Shown: in pieces, positions 53,602-62,318 of the stretch | Layout: the number at the start of each line of letters is the position of its first letter | How positions within the stretch are numbered: the first letter of the stretch is position 1 | NCBI RefSeq assembly: GCF_039541915.1 | Contig: NZ_BAABHD010000021.1 | Coordinates: 186,001 to 250,000, forward strand | DNA: 64,000 nucleotides | From: Nibrella saemangeumensis | GTDB taxonomy: Bacteria; Bacteroidota; Bacteroidia; Cytophagales; Spirosomataceae | Direction: 5' to 3' | The notes under the pieces: model-generated | The model's database searches: none | What the model was told of the DNA's origin: nothing | The model's input: only the letters and a program-made list of their open reading frames with translations | Made by a program: the position numbers and the translations under genes

Positions 53602-53885
53602 CGATTTAGGGGTACACTCGGTTGGTTAAATTTTACTGGCTTTACCCGCTTATGCGCCAGGGAATCCGACTGACTGATCGTAGAGGAGGCCTTCCTGTCG
53701 CGTTCCTGCCGATGGGAAAAAACCAAAATAAGGGCAAATATAAACGAAGCTACGACAGAAGCGTACGCAACGAAGGTTGTGGGGAGCTGACGTTCCGGCC
53801 GGGCAAACAGGCGAGCTTCGTCTTCCGAAAATAATTCCCGGTAGACAAGCTTATCCTTGTATAGGTTTGGCCCTTCGTCCAGCAT
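53598..53885 (-). CDS. small single-helix membrane protein coupled to M28 gene
   Basis: 95 residues with one membrane helix (about 38-58: TFVAYASVVASFIFALILVF), a charged N-terminal half and a basic tail. No family recognised. Its stop overlaps the M28 peptidase start by four bases (ATGA), so the two are translated together. A partner or regulator of the peptidase is possible. Confidence 0.65.
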   Translation of the reverse strand: MLDEGPNLYKDKLVYRELFSEDEARLFARPERQLPTTFVAYASVVASFIFALILVFSHRQERDRKASSTISQSDSLAHKRVKPVKFNQPSVPLNR

Positions 53886-53953
53886 ACATTTCCTGATGTA
53901 ACGTGACGCTGCTTCTTCACCTGATAAATTTACAAATTAAAATGGCTAAACGC

Positions 53954-54496
53954 TCAAAAACTTCCTGAGTAGCCAATGCCAACGGCTGTCCCTCCCAGAG
54001 GAGTCGGTACGGCCGAAACCCCCAGCCGCGACTGCCGCAGCATCTGGTTATACCGCATCACCGCTTTGTTGACCTGGGTATTCCCAATAATGGTAAACCC
54101 GAGCGATGCACCCAATGACCCAAAATAGATCGCCCAGTACTCCCGGCTGTTAAGCCGGGCGGAGGTGTTCCGGGTAAACACATACAGCAGTGGCACAACG
54201 GCGGTCAGCCGGCTGACCGTGGTCCAGGTTCGGTAGTTGCGGTAGTGACGGTTGACCATTGGGTCATTCAGTTCAAAGAAAGGCACCTCCAGCGAGTGGG
54301 GTGACGTAAGGCGCTTACCACCGTAATAATAGACGCTACCCAGGGCCGAAGAGCCAACCGCCCGCTCAATGGGCCGCAAGTGTGCCGGCACGGGTACTGT
54401 CCGGTAGTGCGATGTATCGCGCTGGGCGTGGGCGCGGGAAGAAAGAAGTTGCGAAAAAAAGAGAAATAGGAGTGGATATAGAAGCCGGTCAGTCAC
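53954..54496 (-). CDS. exported protein of unknown function
   Basis: 180 residues with a signal peptide (LLYPLLFLFFSQLLSSRAHAQ) and at least one further hydrophobic stretch (WAIYFGSLGASLGFTIIG). Otherwise Arg/Tyr-rich (RHYRNYRTWTTVSRL). It ends in VGIGYSGSF, a pattern like outer-membrane-associated proteins with an aromatic C-terminus. No family recognised. Confidence 0.7.
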   Translation of the reverse strand: MTDRLLYPLLFLFFSQLLSSRAHAQRDTSHYRTVPVPAHLRPIERAVGSSALGSVYYYGGKRLTSPHSLEVPFFELNDPMVNRHYRNYRTWTTVSRLTAVVPLLYVFTRNTSARLNSREYWAIYFGSLGASLGFTIIGNTQVNKAVMRYNQMLRQSRLGVSAVPTPLGGTAVGIGYSGSF

Positions 54497-54570
54497 TTTG
54501 GTTTGACTTATAGTTTTATTGATAACTGGCTTTATAACGCTTCATCCGGTTTTTTCATGCAAATAACAAA

Positions 54571-54609
54571 AAAAAGCCGGCTACCAGACCCAAGAGTCCG
54601 GTAGCCGGC
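54571..54609 (-). terminator. intrinsic terminator of propeller-cupredoxin gene
   Basis: GCCGGCTACC (54576-54585) pairs with GGTAGCCGGC (54600-54609); on the minus strand a T run follows (54568-54575). Confidence 0.85.
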
Positions 54610-54641
54610 CTGTGTGTGCCACGGAATTGCATTCCGCTGTA

Positions 54642-56717
54642 CTATTTCACTACCTTCAGAATCCCCTGCATCAGCGTGTGATGACCGGGGAAGGTACAGA
54701 CGTACTGGTACTCGCCTGGCTCAGTGGGGGCTACAAAGTAGATAGCCTCGGCCGTCTCGGGCTGGAGCAGGTTGGTATGGTACAACACCTCCGGTGCGTT
54801 CGGCACATACTGCATCTTGGGGCCGTTCAAGTTCAGCTTCATGGCGTCGTTGCCGACTTTGTTAGCCGTCGCCGGCTTCACAATCACGCAGTTGTGCAGC
54901 ATATCGTCGTTGTTGTTGAATACCCACTTTACGCGGCTGCCGGCTTTCACCTCTACCTTTTCCCTATCAAACTTCAACCCCGGTCGGGTGCTCAGTGAAA
55001 TGGTCTGATCCGGTCCGCTGGTCCAGTCGGCCGGCTGTTCGGTGATGCGCTTCGCGGCCTGGGGCTTGCCGGTGGTTGCGCGACCGACTGGGGTTGCCTT
55101 GCTCTTGGCTCCGCGCTCCGTACTCCCGGCATCGGCCGTAGAAGCCATCGCATTCATGGCACTGTGATCGTGCTTGCGGGCAGAAGCAATGGTCAGCTTT
55201 TCGCCCGGCGCAATGGCGTTGAGCGTGTAATAACCAGTGGGGTGCAGCACCGGCAAACCACCAGCCGAACGCACGCCTTCGGCTTTTACTTCGTGAATGT
55301 ATCCTTCCCGCAGTAAGGTATCGGCTACAATACGAGCCTTCAGGCCATCGGCCGAAACAACAACGCCCCGGATGGGCACCGCTTTTGCGCTTTCAATGGG
55401 ACTGCCGTAAGAGCGGTGGTACTTATAGGTGAAACTGTTCAGCGAGTATGAATCTGGACTTTCGGCGGTTTTGCGGTCGACGGGCGTGGTAAACTCGATC
55501 TCAAATCCATCAGGCATGGAGCGGATCGTCTTCATCTCGAACGGTGTTTTACCCGTCCATACCAGCCGCTGAATGCCAAACGGCGCCTTGCCGGTAGAGG
55601 CCCAGCCGCGGTTGGTCATGCCCACAAACATGGAGCCATCGACGCCCCAGACCATACGCAGGATACCCGACTGGAACCCTTCGCGGAACGGAAAGCAGGC
55701 ACCCTGCCATTCGCCATTTACCTTCTCCAGTGCTACCCGCATGATCTTGCTGTGCCCCTGGTCACCCACAAACAGTTGGCCGGTAAACGGACCAAAGGCT
55801 CCACTCGTAGTATCTTCCTGTATATCGGAAGTTGAGATCCCCATCAGCGTATGCGGAAACCAGATAGCAGGGACCTTCAGATTCGGCACCGACTTGGCAA
55901 CCTCGTGCATGGGCTTACCCGTACTGGGTACGTCCTGCGGTTTCAGCGTCAGCGGAGAACCCGGTTCACCCGACCACCGCAACCCTCCGACGTTACCGGC
56001 AAACGCGCCTTTGGTCAGGTGCGTCATCCGGCCGGAGCCTACCCAGTCGCCCTGGTTTTCGGTGTAGAAGATAGATCCGTCGCGCAGTACGTTGAAACCG
56101 GCCGGCGAACGTAAACCCGTAGCCCAGGGAGTCATTTCGCCCTTGTCATTCAGTTTCAGCATCCAGCCGCGCCATTTCGCCAGACTGGCACCGTAACCAA
56201 TCCAGCCGAGATTAAGGGTAATCACCATATCACCGTCCGGCAACAGCACCGGGCCATAGGAGTATTCATGGTAGTTACCCGACAGGGGCCATTTATAGAA
56301 CGACCGGTACTCGTCGGCCTCTTCATCCCCGTCGGTATCCATCAGCTTGGTTACTTCGCCCCGTTGGGTGCAGAGGAAATACCAGCCCGGCTCTTTGCCG
56401 CCGGCATTAGCATTTTTGTTGGACCGGTACAGCAGACCCAGCGGCTCGTGCAGGCCATAGGCAAACCGTTTGAAAGTCGGTACGCGACTGCCCTGCATGT
56501 ACGGGTTGCTGATCAGCCAGACTTCACCCCGGCGCGTAGAGGCCGCCAGCCGCCCATCAGGCAACGGTGCCAGACCGCCTACTTCAAGGCTAACACCCTC
56601 CGGCACGGGCAGGGTAATGATCCGGTAATAATCTTCCTCGGTCAACGGCTTGGTCTGCGCCAGCGCCAGGGAGGATACCAGTAAGGAGGTTAAAGAAAAA
56701 GCAAGTATTTTTTTCAT
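54642..56717 (-). CDS. sugar-dehydrogenase-like beta-propeller fused to a type 1 copper (cupredoxin) domain
   Basis: 691 residues from the ATG at 56717 (MKKILAFSLTSLLVSSLALAQ); the upstream open frame overlaps csaA and is not credible. Residues about 25-430 are a beta-propeller (GGLAPLPDGRLAASTRRGEV; WATGLRSPAGFNVLRDGS). After a middle beta region and a Ser/Thr/Ala-rich linker (about 540-580), the C-terminal 115 residues form a cupredoxin with His in DMLHNC and the C-H-M set in CTFPGHHTLMQG. Likely a periplasmic electron-transfer or oxidising enzyme; substrate unknown. Starts 19 bases after csaA. Confidence 0.88.
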   Translation of the reverse strand: MKKILAFSLTSLLVSSLALAQTKPLTEEDYYRIITLPVPEGVSLEVGGLAPLPDGRLAASTRRGEVWLISNPYMQGSRVPTFKRFAYGLHEPLGLLYRSNKNANAGGKEPGWYFLCTQRGEVTKLMDTDGDEEADEYRSFYKWPLSGNYHEYSYGPVLLPDGDMVITLNLGWIGYGASLAKWRGWMLKLNDKGEMTPWATGLRSPAGFNVLRDGSIFYTENQGDWVGSGRMTHLTKGAFAGNVGGLRWSGEPGSPLTLKPQDVPSTGKPMHEVAKSVPNLKVPAIWFPHTLMGISTSDIQEDTTSGAFGPFTGQLFVGDQGHSKIMRVALEKVNGEWQGACFPFREGFQSGILRMVWGVDGSMFVGMTNRGWASTGKAPFGIQRLVWTGKTPFEMKTIRSMPDGFEIEFTTPVDRKTAESPDSYSLNSFTYKYHRSYGSPIESAKAVPIRGVVVSADGLKARIVADTLLREGYIHEVKAEGVRSAGGLPVLHPTGYYTLNAIAPGEKLTIASARKHDHSAMNAMASTADAGSTERGAKSKATPVGRATTGKPQAAKRITEQPADWTSGPDQTISLSTRPGLKFDREKVEVKAGSRVKWVFNNNDDMLHNCVIVKPATANKVGNDAMKLNLNGPKMQYVPNAPEVLYHTNLLQPETAEAIYFVAPTEPGEYQYVCTFPGHHTLMQGILKVVK

Positions 56718-56736
56718 GCTGATTTGTCGTTGCAAA

Positions 56737-57084
56737 TTAGGCAATTCGTATTCCGTTGGCGGTAGGACGCTCGGTTTGCAGCAGGGTGACAGTGCCATCG
56801 TCGGCGACCGCGCCCAGCACCAGGCATTCGCTGTCAAAGCCGGCGATGCGTTTGGGCGGGAAATTCACCACCGCTACAATCTGCATGCCGGTCAGTTGGT
56901 CCGGCTGGTACAAGCTGGTCAGTTGCGCCGACGACCGGCGGATACCGTTCGGTCCGAAGTCAATCGTCAGTTTATAAGCCGGCTTCCGGGCCTCCGGAAA
57001 ATTCTCCGCCTGCACAATGGTACCGGTCAATATCTCTATTTTCTCGAAGTCGGCCCAGGTAATCGAGTTTTCCACCATTTTCAT
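56737..57084 (-). CDS. csaA: CsaA-like tRNA-binding-domain protein
   Basis: 115-residue OB-fold protein of the CsaA/export-chaperone-type group. Segments WADFEKIEILTGTIVQAENFPEARKPAYKLTIDFG, SSAQLTSLYQPDQLTGMQIVAVVNFPPKRIAGFDSE and VLGAVADDG are diagnostic. The start ATG at 57084 overlaps the upstream stop by one base (TGATG), which fixes the start and shows coupling to the DUF1080-type gene. Confidence 0.93.
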   Translation of the reverse strand: MKMVENSITWADFEKIEILTGTIVQAENFPEARKPAYKLTIDFGPNGIRRSSAQLTSLYQPDQLTGMQIVAVVNFPPKRIAGFDSECLVLGAVADDGTVTLLQTERPTANGIRIA

Positions 57085-58790
57085 CAGAAAAGAATAGAGT
57101 ACTGGACCGAACCGGTGCTGTTCTTCATCGCCACCGGCAGCAGCAACTCCTGCTTATTTCCGCTTTGCCGGACGCGTGGTTTGGCTTTCGGATCAAGACG
57201 CACGTAATAGCTACGGTCGTTGACGGCGTATACCCCTTTTCCTACTTCTTCTATTGAAGAACCAGCCGCAATCCGGCAATATACCGGCGCGGTGGCACTA
57301 CCGGTCAGATTCAGTGTCCGCGTCAGCGCGCCACCTTCCGGCCGGATGGCATCCGTAACGGTTACGCCCGCCAGCTTGTATTCCATAACGGGCATTCCCT
57401 GTTTATCGATGGTTAAGCCTTGATATTTCAACACATTTTCGCCGAGGCTATCAGACCAGGCAGCCTGATCGCTGTTCAGTGCCATCAGGGGTGACTGGCC
57501 GGGCAGGTACACATTCGTACCGATGGGCCGGAGCAGTTGCGGCTCTCCGCGTTCGTGCCACATTTCGGTTACATCGGCAAAGTCGCCCTTCCAGGCTTGA
57601 ATGAGCGCCATCTGGTTCAGGTCTACGGTATAGTGCAGACCGGCCGGCGTACCCACCGACAGACTGTGCGTCCGCTTCATCTTTTCGCCGGGTAGTTGCA
57701 CAAACGAACGAACAAGTTCAGGTTTAGCCTCCGCCTGCACTGTAATGGCACCAACAGGATCGGGCTCCGGTAACGACGTCAGCGTATGCAGCGGCTGCGG
57801 CCGCGTGTCGGCTTTGGAAACAAACAGACCCAGACCGGGCCGGGGCCAAGAGCGGGTAAACATCACCTGCACATCATGCGTACCGGCTGTTAAGGGGACT
57901 CTTACCGTTTTGCCACTGCCGAGGTATTGCCGCTCGTCACTCGTCGGTATCAATGATTTCCCATTGATCCACAGTCCGCCGACCCCCCCGGCCTGCAGGT
58001 CAAACTGATACGTTTCATTTTCGGTTACGTTCAGTTTACCATTGTACAGCACTACGTAGCGATTACCCGGCAGACCATAGGCGACTTCATAACTCAGCAT
58101 GGAGGTAGTATCTTCCTTCAGCACTTTACGGTTGGCCAGGGCATCGCGACTGAAGATTTCGCCTTCGTAGATGGTGTATTTGATCGAGCCAACCCAGCGG
58201 GCTACCTCTTTATTGGTCAGGGCCCGGTAGCCCAGATTCCGGATAGCTGCCGAACCACTTTGCACCGCCAGCGCCACGGGTCCAACCGCCCGGCTGCTGC
58301 GGGGCAGCACCAGGCCTTCCTGTAGGGTCACGCCGTTCAGGGTCAGTTTTTCGAGGATGGCCGACCGGTTACCGACCGGAGCCCGGTAGCGAATTTCGAC
58401 CGTTTGCCACAGGCCGGGCGCTTTGCTGGTTTTCGGATCATTGAGACCAACGGTATAGCCGTCGGGTAGCGTTAGTTGACCGCCGGCACCAGCGGTCATC
58501 AGCACTTCCATCTGCATGGCAAAATCGCCGGCCGGACTCACCAGCATCAGCGGTTGCCCCGGTGTACCAACCAGCAGGGTGTTACCGCTCTGCGTCTTCA
58601 GGGTCGGCTGGGTAGGCCCGACGGTGAGCGAACCAGCTCGCTGCCAGTTGCCGGGCAAACTCGCTATCTGTTCAAGGGGGATTCTGGGGAGAGCTTCGCC
58701 GGCCGACTGGGCTAAAGCAACCGGACTTATAAGCCATCCGGCTCCGGCCAGGGCCAAACTATAGCGAAGTAATCGAGGTATTTTATGCAT
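57084..58790 (-). CDS. secreted DUF1080-like/PA14 protein
   Basis: 568 residues from the ATG at 58790 (MHKIPRLLRYSLALAGAGWL, signal ending VALAQ); earlier in-frame residues lack signal character. Residues about 30-190 are a DUF1080-type (3-keto-disaccharide hydrolase-like) jelly roll (PLEQIASLPGNWQRAGSL; GLWQTVEIRYRAPVG). About 200-340 is a PA14-like carbohydrate-binding module (GSIKYTIYEGEIF; GGVGGLWINGKSLIPT). The C-terminal 200 residues are unassigned. It precedes csaA and the propeller-cupredoxin gene as an operon. Confidence 0.82.
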   Translation of the reverse strand: MHKIPRLLRYSLALAGAGWLISPVALAQSAGEALPRIPLEQIASLPGNWQRAGSLTVGPTQPTLKTQSGNTLLVGTPGQPLMLVSPAGDFAMQMEVLMTAGAGGQLTLPDGYTVGLNDPKTSKAPGLWQTVEIRYRAPVGNRSAILEKLTLNGVTLQEGLVLPRSSRAVGPVALAVQSGSAAIRNLGYRALTNKEVARWVGSIKYTIYEGEIFSRDALANRKVLKEDTTSMLSYEVAYGLPGNRYVVLYNGKLNVTENETYQFDLQAGGVGGLWINGKSLIPTSDERQYLGSGKTVRVPLTAGTHDVQVMFTRSWPRPGLGLFVSKADTRPQPLHTLTSLPEPDPVGAITVQAEAKPELVRSFVQLPGEKMKRTHSLSVGTPAGLHYTVDLNQMALIQAWKGDFADVTEMWHERGEPQLLRPIGTNVYLPGQSPLMALNSDQAAWSDSLGENVLKYQGLTIDKQGMPVMEYKLAGVTVTDAIRPEGGALTRTLNLTGSATAPVYCRIAAGSSIEEVGKGVYAVNDRSYYVRLDPKAKPRVRQSGNKQELLLPVAMKNSTGSVQYSILF

Positions 58791-58977
58791 AAACAGCGTT
58801 GGGGTTAACGATGGGCGATAAGCCGTCATGTTCCATCTTTGGGTCTGGGAGGAAAACTAACAAAAGTACAGATTTCCCTTTCCCGGAACGAGATAAAAAC
58901 GACCGTCTGTTGCCGATACTTTCCTGATAAAGTCTGAAAACAGGTCTATTTACCCCATGCAAACCCTACTTTTCCTC

Positions 58978-59430
58978 TCACCTATACGGCGAAGTGTTCC
59001 TTGCCAGTTCTAACGGCCAATGGCTTGACACAACGTAACGACAGCTTTGTTTCTGGGCGACATGGCTGTATCGAGGGCCGCCTGGCGCAGGTTCTGGGCT
59101 ACGCTGTCCGACAGATACCAGCCCAGCGGATACGGCGTCAATGCCATTCGGTGTGATGTGCAGAATGACCCGTGCACCGCCATATACCATCCAGCTCCAG
59201 AGGATTGTGGCGGCCAGGATGCCAACAAAGAGAGGATTACCAACCGAAGCCGACAACACGGCTCCGATCATATCTTTAGCCTGATCGGGCAAAAGGAGAA
59301 CAACAGCGGCCACCACCAGCGTCAGGATCAGCAGACCAGCGTTACGGCCAATCTGATAAGCGGCAATCAGAAAGGCTTTGAAGGCCGGCCAGAAGGTGCT
59401 GCTCAGGTACGTCGGCAGGGGTTTGCGCAT
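58978..59430 (-). pseudogene. probably frameshifted membrane protein gene
   Basis: The first 90-100 residues look genuine: MRKPLPTYLSS, then helices (AGLLILTLVVAAVVLLLP; NPLFVGILAATILWSWMVYG) and HITPNGID. After about 59130 the frame becomes Pro/Ser/Arg-rich and unnatural, whereas another frame over the same bases reads PLGWYLSDSVAQNLRQAALD and ends at 59010. A single indel near 59125-59135 would explain this. The intact product would be a larger membrane protein, not identified. Confidence 0.5.
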
Positions 59431-59535
59431 TCAGGGGCAGGTTTGTGCCTAAAGTACAAATTACCCGCCAATGAACGAACGCTTTTGGCGCAATTTTGGC
59501 CGTAGACGAGTGATCGGACGTACCCCGCAACCGGG

Positions 59536-59572
59536 TAAAAACTAAAAAGCCACTCCTCATGTCGGGGGTGGC
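59536..59572 (-). terminator. intrinsic terminator, minus strand
   Basis: GCCACTCC (59549-59556) pairs with GGGGTGGC (59565-59572) with one wobble; on the minus strand a T-rich tract follows. It probably ends the creatininase-family transcript, leaving a long 3' untranslated region that holds the palindromes. Confidence 0.55.
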
Positions 59573-59705
59573 TTCTCCTACGTTTTCTTAACCTATACTT
59601 CTTTCTATGATGTGGATAGTGCCCTACAGCAGGCTGTCTATCTTAATGCACAGACAATGCCAAAACTTCCGCGCACTGATTATCAATTACTTATCTTTTC
59701 ACTAA

Positions 59706-59752
59706 TGTCCAAATTCGGACAATTGGACACAACGCCTGTCCTATGGCGGACA
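59706..59752. promoter_or_regulatory. two TGTCC-N6-GGACA palindromes
   Basis: TGTCCAAATTCGGACA (59706-59721) and TGTCCTATGGCGGACA (59737-59752), with a further GGACA at 59725. They share outer arms with the palindromes at 33569 and 37213. Confidence 0.45.
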
Positions 59753-59760
59753 GTGTGTTC

Positions 59761-59819
59761 AGACCGGAATTGTATTCCGGTTTTAGCGGCAATTGAGAAC
59801 CGGAATACAATTCCGGTCT
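59761..59819. repeat. 22-bp perfect inverted repeat of nested palindromes
   Basis: Arms 59761-59782 and 59798-59819 are perfect reverse complements. Each arm is itself a palindrome (ACCGGAAT-TGT-ATTCCGGT), so multiple hairpins can form. It touches the creatininase stop codon. It resembles REP-type intergenic elements. Confidence 0.75.
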
Positions 59820-60582
59820 ACTCATACAAATCTGCCGGATCGGCCTTCGCCAACTCCACAAAAAAGCCGGCTATTTTCTGCGTAACATCGTCAAAGTAGT
59901 GTCTACCTTTTTCGGCGGTGGCCTGTCTGGGGTTACCGATGCCGGTATCTTCCGTTACCTGCGACCATTTGCGCTCGGCCCACGCCCAGCCCTCGCGAAA
60001 AGCGGTGACTTTCCACTTTTTGGCCCTACCGTCGCCGGCTTCATCGAGGGAGAGTACCAGGTCTGGGCGGAGGTGGAGCAGCAGACTGGTTTCCATTTCA
60101 TCGGCATGATCGCCTTTGAACTCGTCGAAGTACTCCGACTTGTTTAGCGTCTGAAACCAGGAGCAGGTACTGAGCAGCATTGTTGGGTATTTCACTCCCA
60201 ATTCCCGAATCATGGTTTTGAAATCGTTACCGCCGTGGCTGTTGAGGATGACCAGTTTTCGGATACCCTGCCGGTCGAGTACTTCAATGATATCGTTCAG
60301 GATAGCCCGCTGGGTGCTGGGGTAGAGATTTATATCCAGCAGGATGTCCGTCTGGCCGGTATTGACCCCAAAGGGTATCGTCGGCAACACCATCACTTTA
60401 GCGCCCTGCTCCCACGCCAGTCGGGCCGCTTCGGCCGCTATATGGTCAGCCTCGATGACATCGGTAGCGTAGGGCATGTGATAATTATGAGCTTCGGTCG
60501 CTCCCCAGGGCAGAATAACAAGGTCGATGGGGTGCTGCTGAATGTGTTTCCAGTTGGTTTCGGCCAGGATGTAAGGGCGCAT
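59818..60582 (-). CDS. creatininase-family amidohydrolase
   Basis: 254-residue enzyme of the creatininase/mycofactocin-MftE type that hydrolyses cyclic or linear amides. Metal ligands suggested: E in WGATEAHNYHMPYATD (about 25-40) with H and D, the LNSHGGNDFK motif (about 113-122), and E in DHADEMETSLLLHLRP. Length is normal. Stand-alone, no mft genes nearby. Its 3' end merges with the palindromic repeat. Confidence 0.92.
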   Translation of the reverse strand: MRPYILAETNWKHIQQHPIDLVILPWGATEAHNYHMPYATDVIEADHIAAEAARLAWEQGAKVMVLPTIPFGVNTGQTDILLDINLYPSTQRAILNDIIEVLDRQGIRKLVILNSHGGNDFKTMIRELGVKYPTMLLSTCSWFQTLNKSEYFDEFKGDHADEMETSLLLHLRPDLVLSLDEAGDGRAKKWKVTAFREGWAWAERKWSQVTEDTGIGNPRQATAEKGRHYFDDVTQKIAGFFVELAKADPADLYE

Positions 60583-60829
60583 TTATTAGCGTTTAAGGTT
60601 TAACGTTCAAAGTTTCAGGTTTTAGCTGGGCATCCGGGGTTGCTCAAAGTTGCCGCGGGGCCGGCGGGTTTAGATTGATGACGGCGATAACTTGGAACAA
60701 TCAACCCGAAAATACAAACTTCAAATTTACCAAATTACCGTTTACTGATTTGATCAATTATTTCTACCGCCGAATTGGCTTGTGTGGTACATTGCGGGCG
60801 ATTGCCTTATCCATCTACCTCCACCGGCT

Positions 60830-62212
60830 ATGGACAATGTTGAAATTCTCTCCCGCCTTCAGTTTGCCTTTACCATTGCTTTCCATTACATCTATCCACC
60901 CCTCAGCATCGGCCTCGGTGTATGTCTGGTTATCATGGAAGGCATGTACCTAAAGACCCATAATAAGGTTTACGAAGAACTCACCCGCTTCTGGATAAGA
61001 ATCTTCGCGCTCATCTTCGGCATTGGCGTTGCCACGGGTATTGTCATGGAGTTTGAGTTCGGTACCAACTGGGCGACGTACTCCCGCTACGTCGGCGATA
61101 TTTTCGGCAGTGCGCTGGCGGCTGAAGGCATTTTTGCCTTTGCGCTGGAGTCCGGCTTTCTGGGTATTCTGCTCTTCGGCTGGAACAAGGTTAGCCCCCG
61201 TATTCATTTTATGTCGACGGTACTGGTTGCGTTAGGCTCCATCTTTTCGGCCATCTGGATTGTAGTAGCTAACTCCTGGATGCAGACGCCGGCCGGCTAC
61301 CGCATTCAGGGGCATGAGATGCAAGCCCGCGCCGTGGTCACCGACTTTTGGGAAATGGTATTCAACCCCTCTTCTGTTGAGCGGCTATCGCATGTGCTGG
61401 TGGGAGCCTTTTCGGCGGGTTCGTTTCTGGTGCTGAGCGTCAGCGCATGGTATATTCTAAAACAGCGGCATCTGGATCATGCCAAGCGTGGCTTCCGCAT
61501 TGGGCTTTACGTAGCGTCGGCCTCGGCGCTGCTGTCGCTGTTTACCGGACATACTGCCGCCGACATCGTAGGCGAATACCAGCCCACCAAAATGGCCGCC
61601 ATGGAAGGACACTGGGATTCGCTGGCCGCAGCAGATGCCTATCTGTTTGGCTGGGTGGATAAAGAAAAGGAAGTGACTACGGGCCTGAAGGTGCCCGGCG
61701 GCTTATCGTTCCTGATTCACCAGGATTTTACTACGCCCGTTAAGGGTCTTAAGAGCTTTAAACCCGAGGACCGACCGGGCGCTGTCAACTTTGTCTTTCA
61801 GACCTACCACATTATGGTTACCATCGGCATGATGCTGATCGCGCTCACGCTCTACGCCCTGTGGCTGCTCTGGCGGGGTAAACTGTTTGAAACGCGCTGG
61901 CTGATGGGCGTTTTTGTAGTATCGGTGCTGCTGCCCCAAATTGCCAACCAGACCGGCTGGTACGCGGCCGAAGTCGGGCGGCAGCCATGGGTGGTGTACG
62001 GCCTGCTGCGTACCTCTCAGGCCTTATCGGATACCGTCAAGGCCGAACACGTGCTGATCTCCCTGATCATGTTTACGCTGGTGTACCTGGTGCTGTTCCT
62101 GCTCTTCCTGTACCTGCTGAACAAAAAGATTCAGCACGGCCCTGATACGGCCAACACACATCAGAGTGCGCCGTTTTCAACGAAAAATCCGGATTTGTAC
62201 GCAACAAGATAA
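60830..62212 (+). CDS. cydA: cytochrome bd ubiquinol oxidase subunit I
   Basis: 460 residues from the ATG at 60830 (MDNVEILSRLQFAFTIAFHYIYPPLSIGLG); upstream in-frame codons are non-conserved. Quinol oxidase subunit carrying haems b558, b595 and d. The N-terminal His (AFHYIYPP), the helix with acidic residues (EFEFGTNWATYSRYVGDIFG, then AAEGIFAFALESGFLG) and the GRQPWVVYGLLRT motif are present. The Q-loop is short, as in many non-enterobacterial CydA. Nine membrane helices. Followed by cydB. Confidence 0.96.
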   Translation: MDNVEILSRLQFAFTIAFHYIYPPLSIGLGVCLVIMEGMYLKTHNKVYEELTRFWIRIFALIFGIGVATGIVMEFEFGTNWATYSRYVGDIFGSALAAEGIFAFALESGFLGILLFGWNKVSPRIHFMSTVLVALGSIFSAIWIVVANSWMQTPAGYRIQGHEMQARAVVTDFWEMVFNPSSVERLSHVLVGAFSAGSFLVLSVSAWYILKQRHLDHAKRGFRIGLYVASASALLSLFTGHTAADIVGEYQPTKMAAMEGHWDSLAAADAYLFGWVDKEKEVTTGLKVPGGLSFLIHQDFTTPVKGLKSFKPEDRPGAVNFVFQTYHIMVTIGMMLIALTLYALWLLWRGKLFETRWLMGVFVVSVLLPQIANQTGWYAAEVGRQPWVVYGLLRTSQALSDTVKAEHVLISLIMFTLVYLVLFLLFLYLLNKKIQHGPDTANTHQSAPFSTKNPDLYATR

Positions 62213-62220
62213 AGGAATGT

Positions 62221-62316
62221 TGAATGATTGAGTGATTGAATAGGTAAGCCAAAGAGCAAGCCTTTACCAACTCCATTCCATCATTCAGCAATTCTATCAT
62301 TCAACCATTCAACTAC
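62221..62316. repeat. ATTGAATGA-rich imperfect hairpin between cydA and cydB
   Basis: TTGAATGATTGAGTGATTGA near 62220-62240 matches, inverted, ATCATTCAACCATTCAAC near 62295-62312, with several further ATTCA/TGAAT units. It is the same style of element as 41327-41403. Confidence 0.5.
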
Positions 62317-62318
62317 TC

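Larger units (their letters stand above)
59431..59817. other. 387-base palindrome-rich interval, no gene
   Basis: Contains a minus-strand terminator (59536-59572), two TGTCC-N6-GGACA palindromes (59706-59721, 59737-59752) and a 22-bp inverted repeat (59761-59819). No believable protein frame. Confidence 0.6.

Noticed and set aside
59612..59899. A 95-codon plus-strand frame over the palindrome cluster
   Set aside because: It runs through the inverted repeat and into the antisense of the creatininase gene; no coding character.
60690..60829. An FNR/CRP site upstream of cydA (TTGATCAA near 60748)
   Set aside because: It lacks the N4 spacer between half-sites expected for FNR/CRP, so it is not a supported operator.
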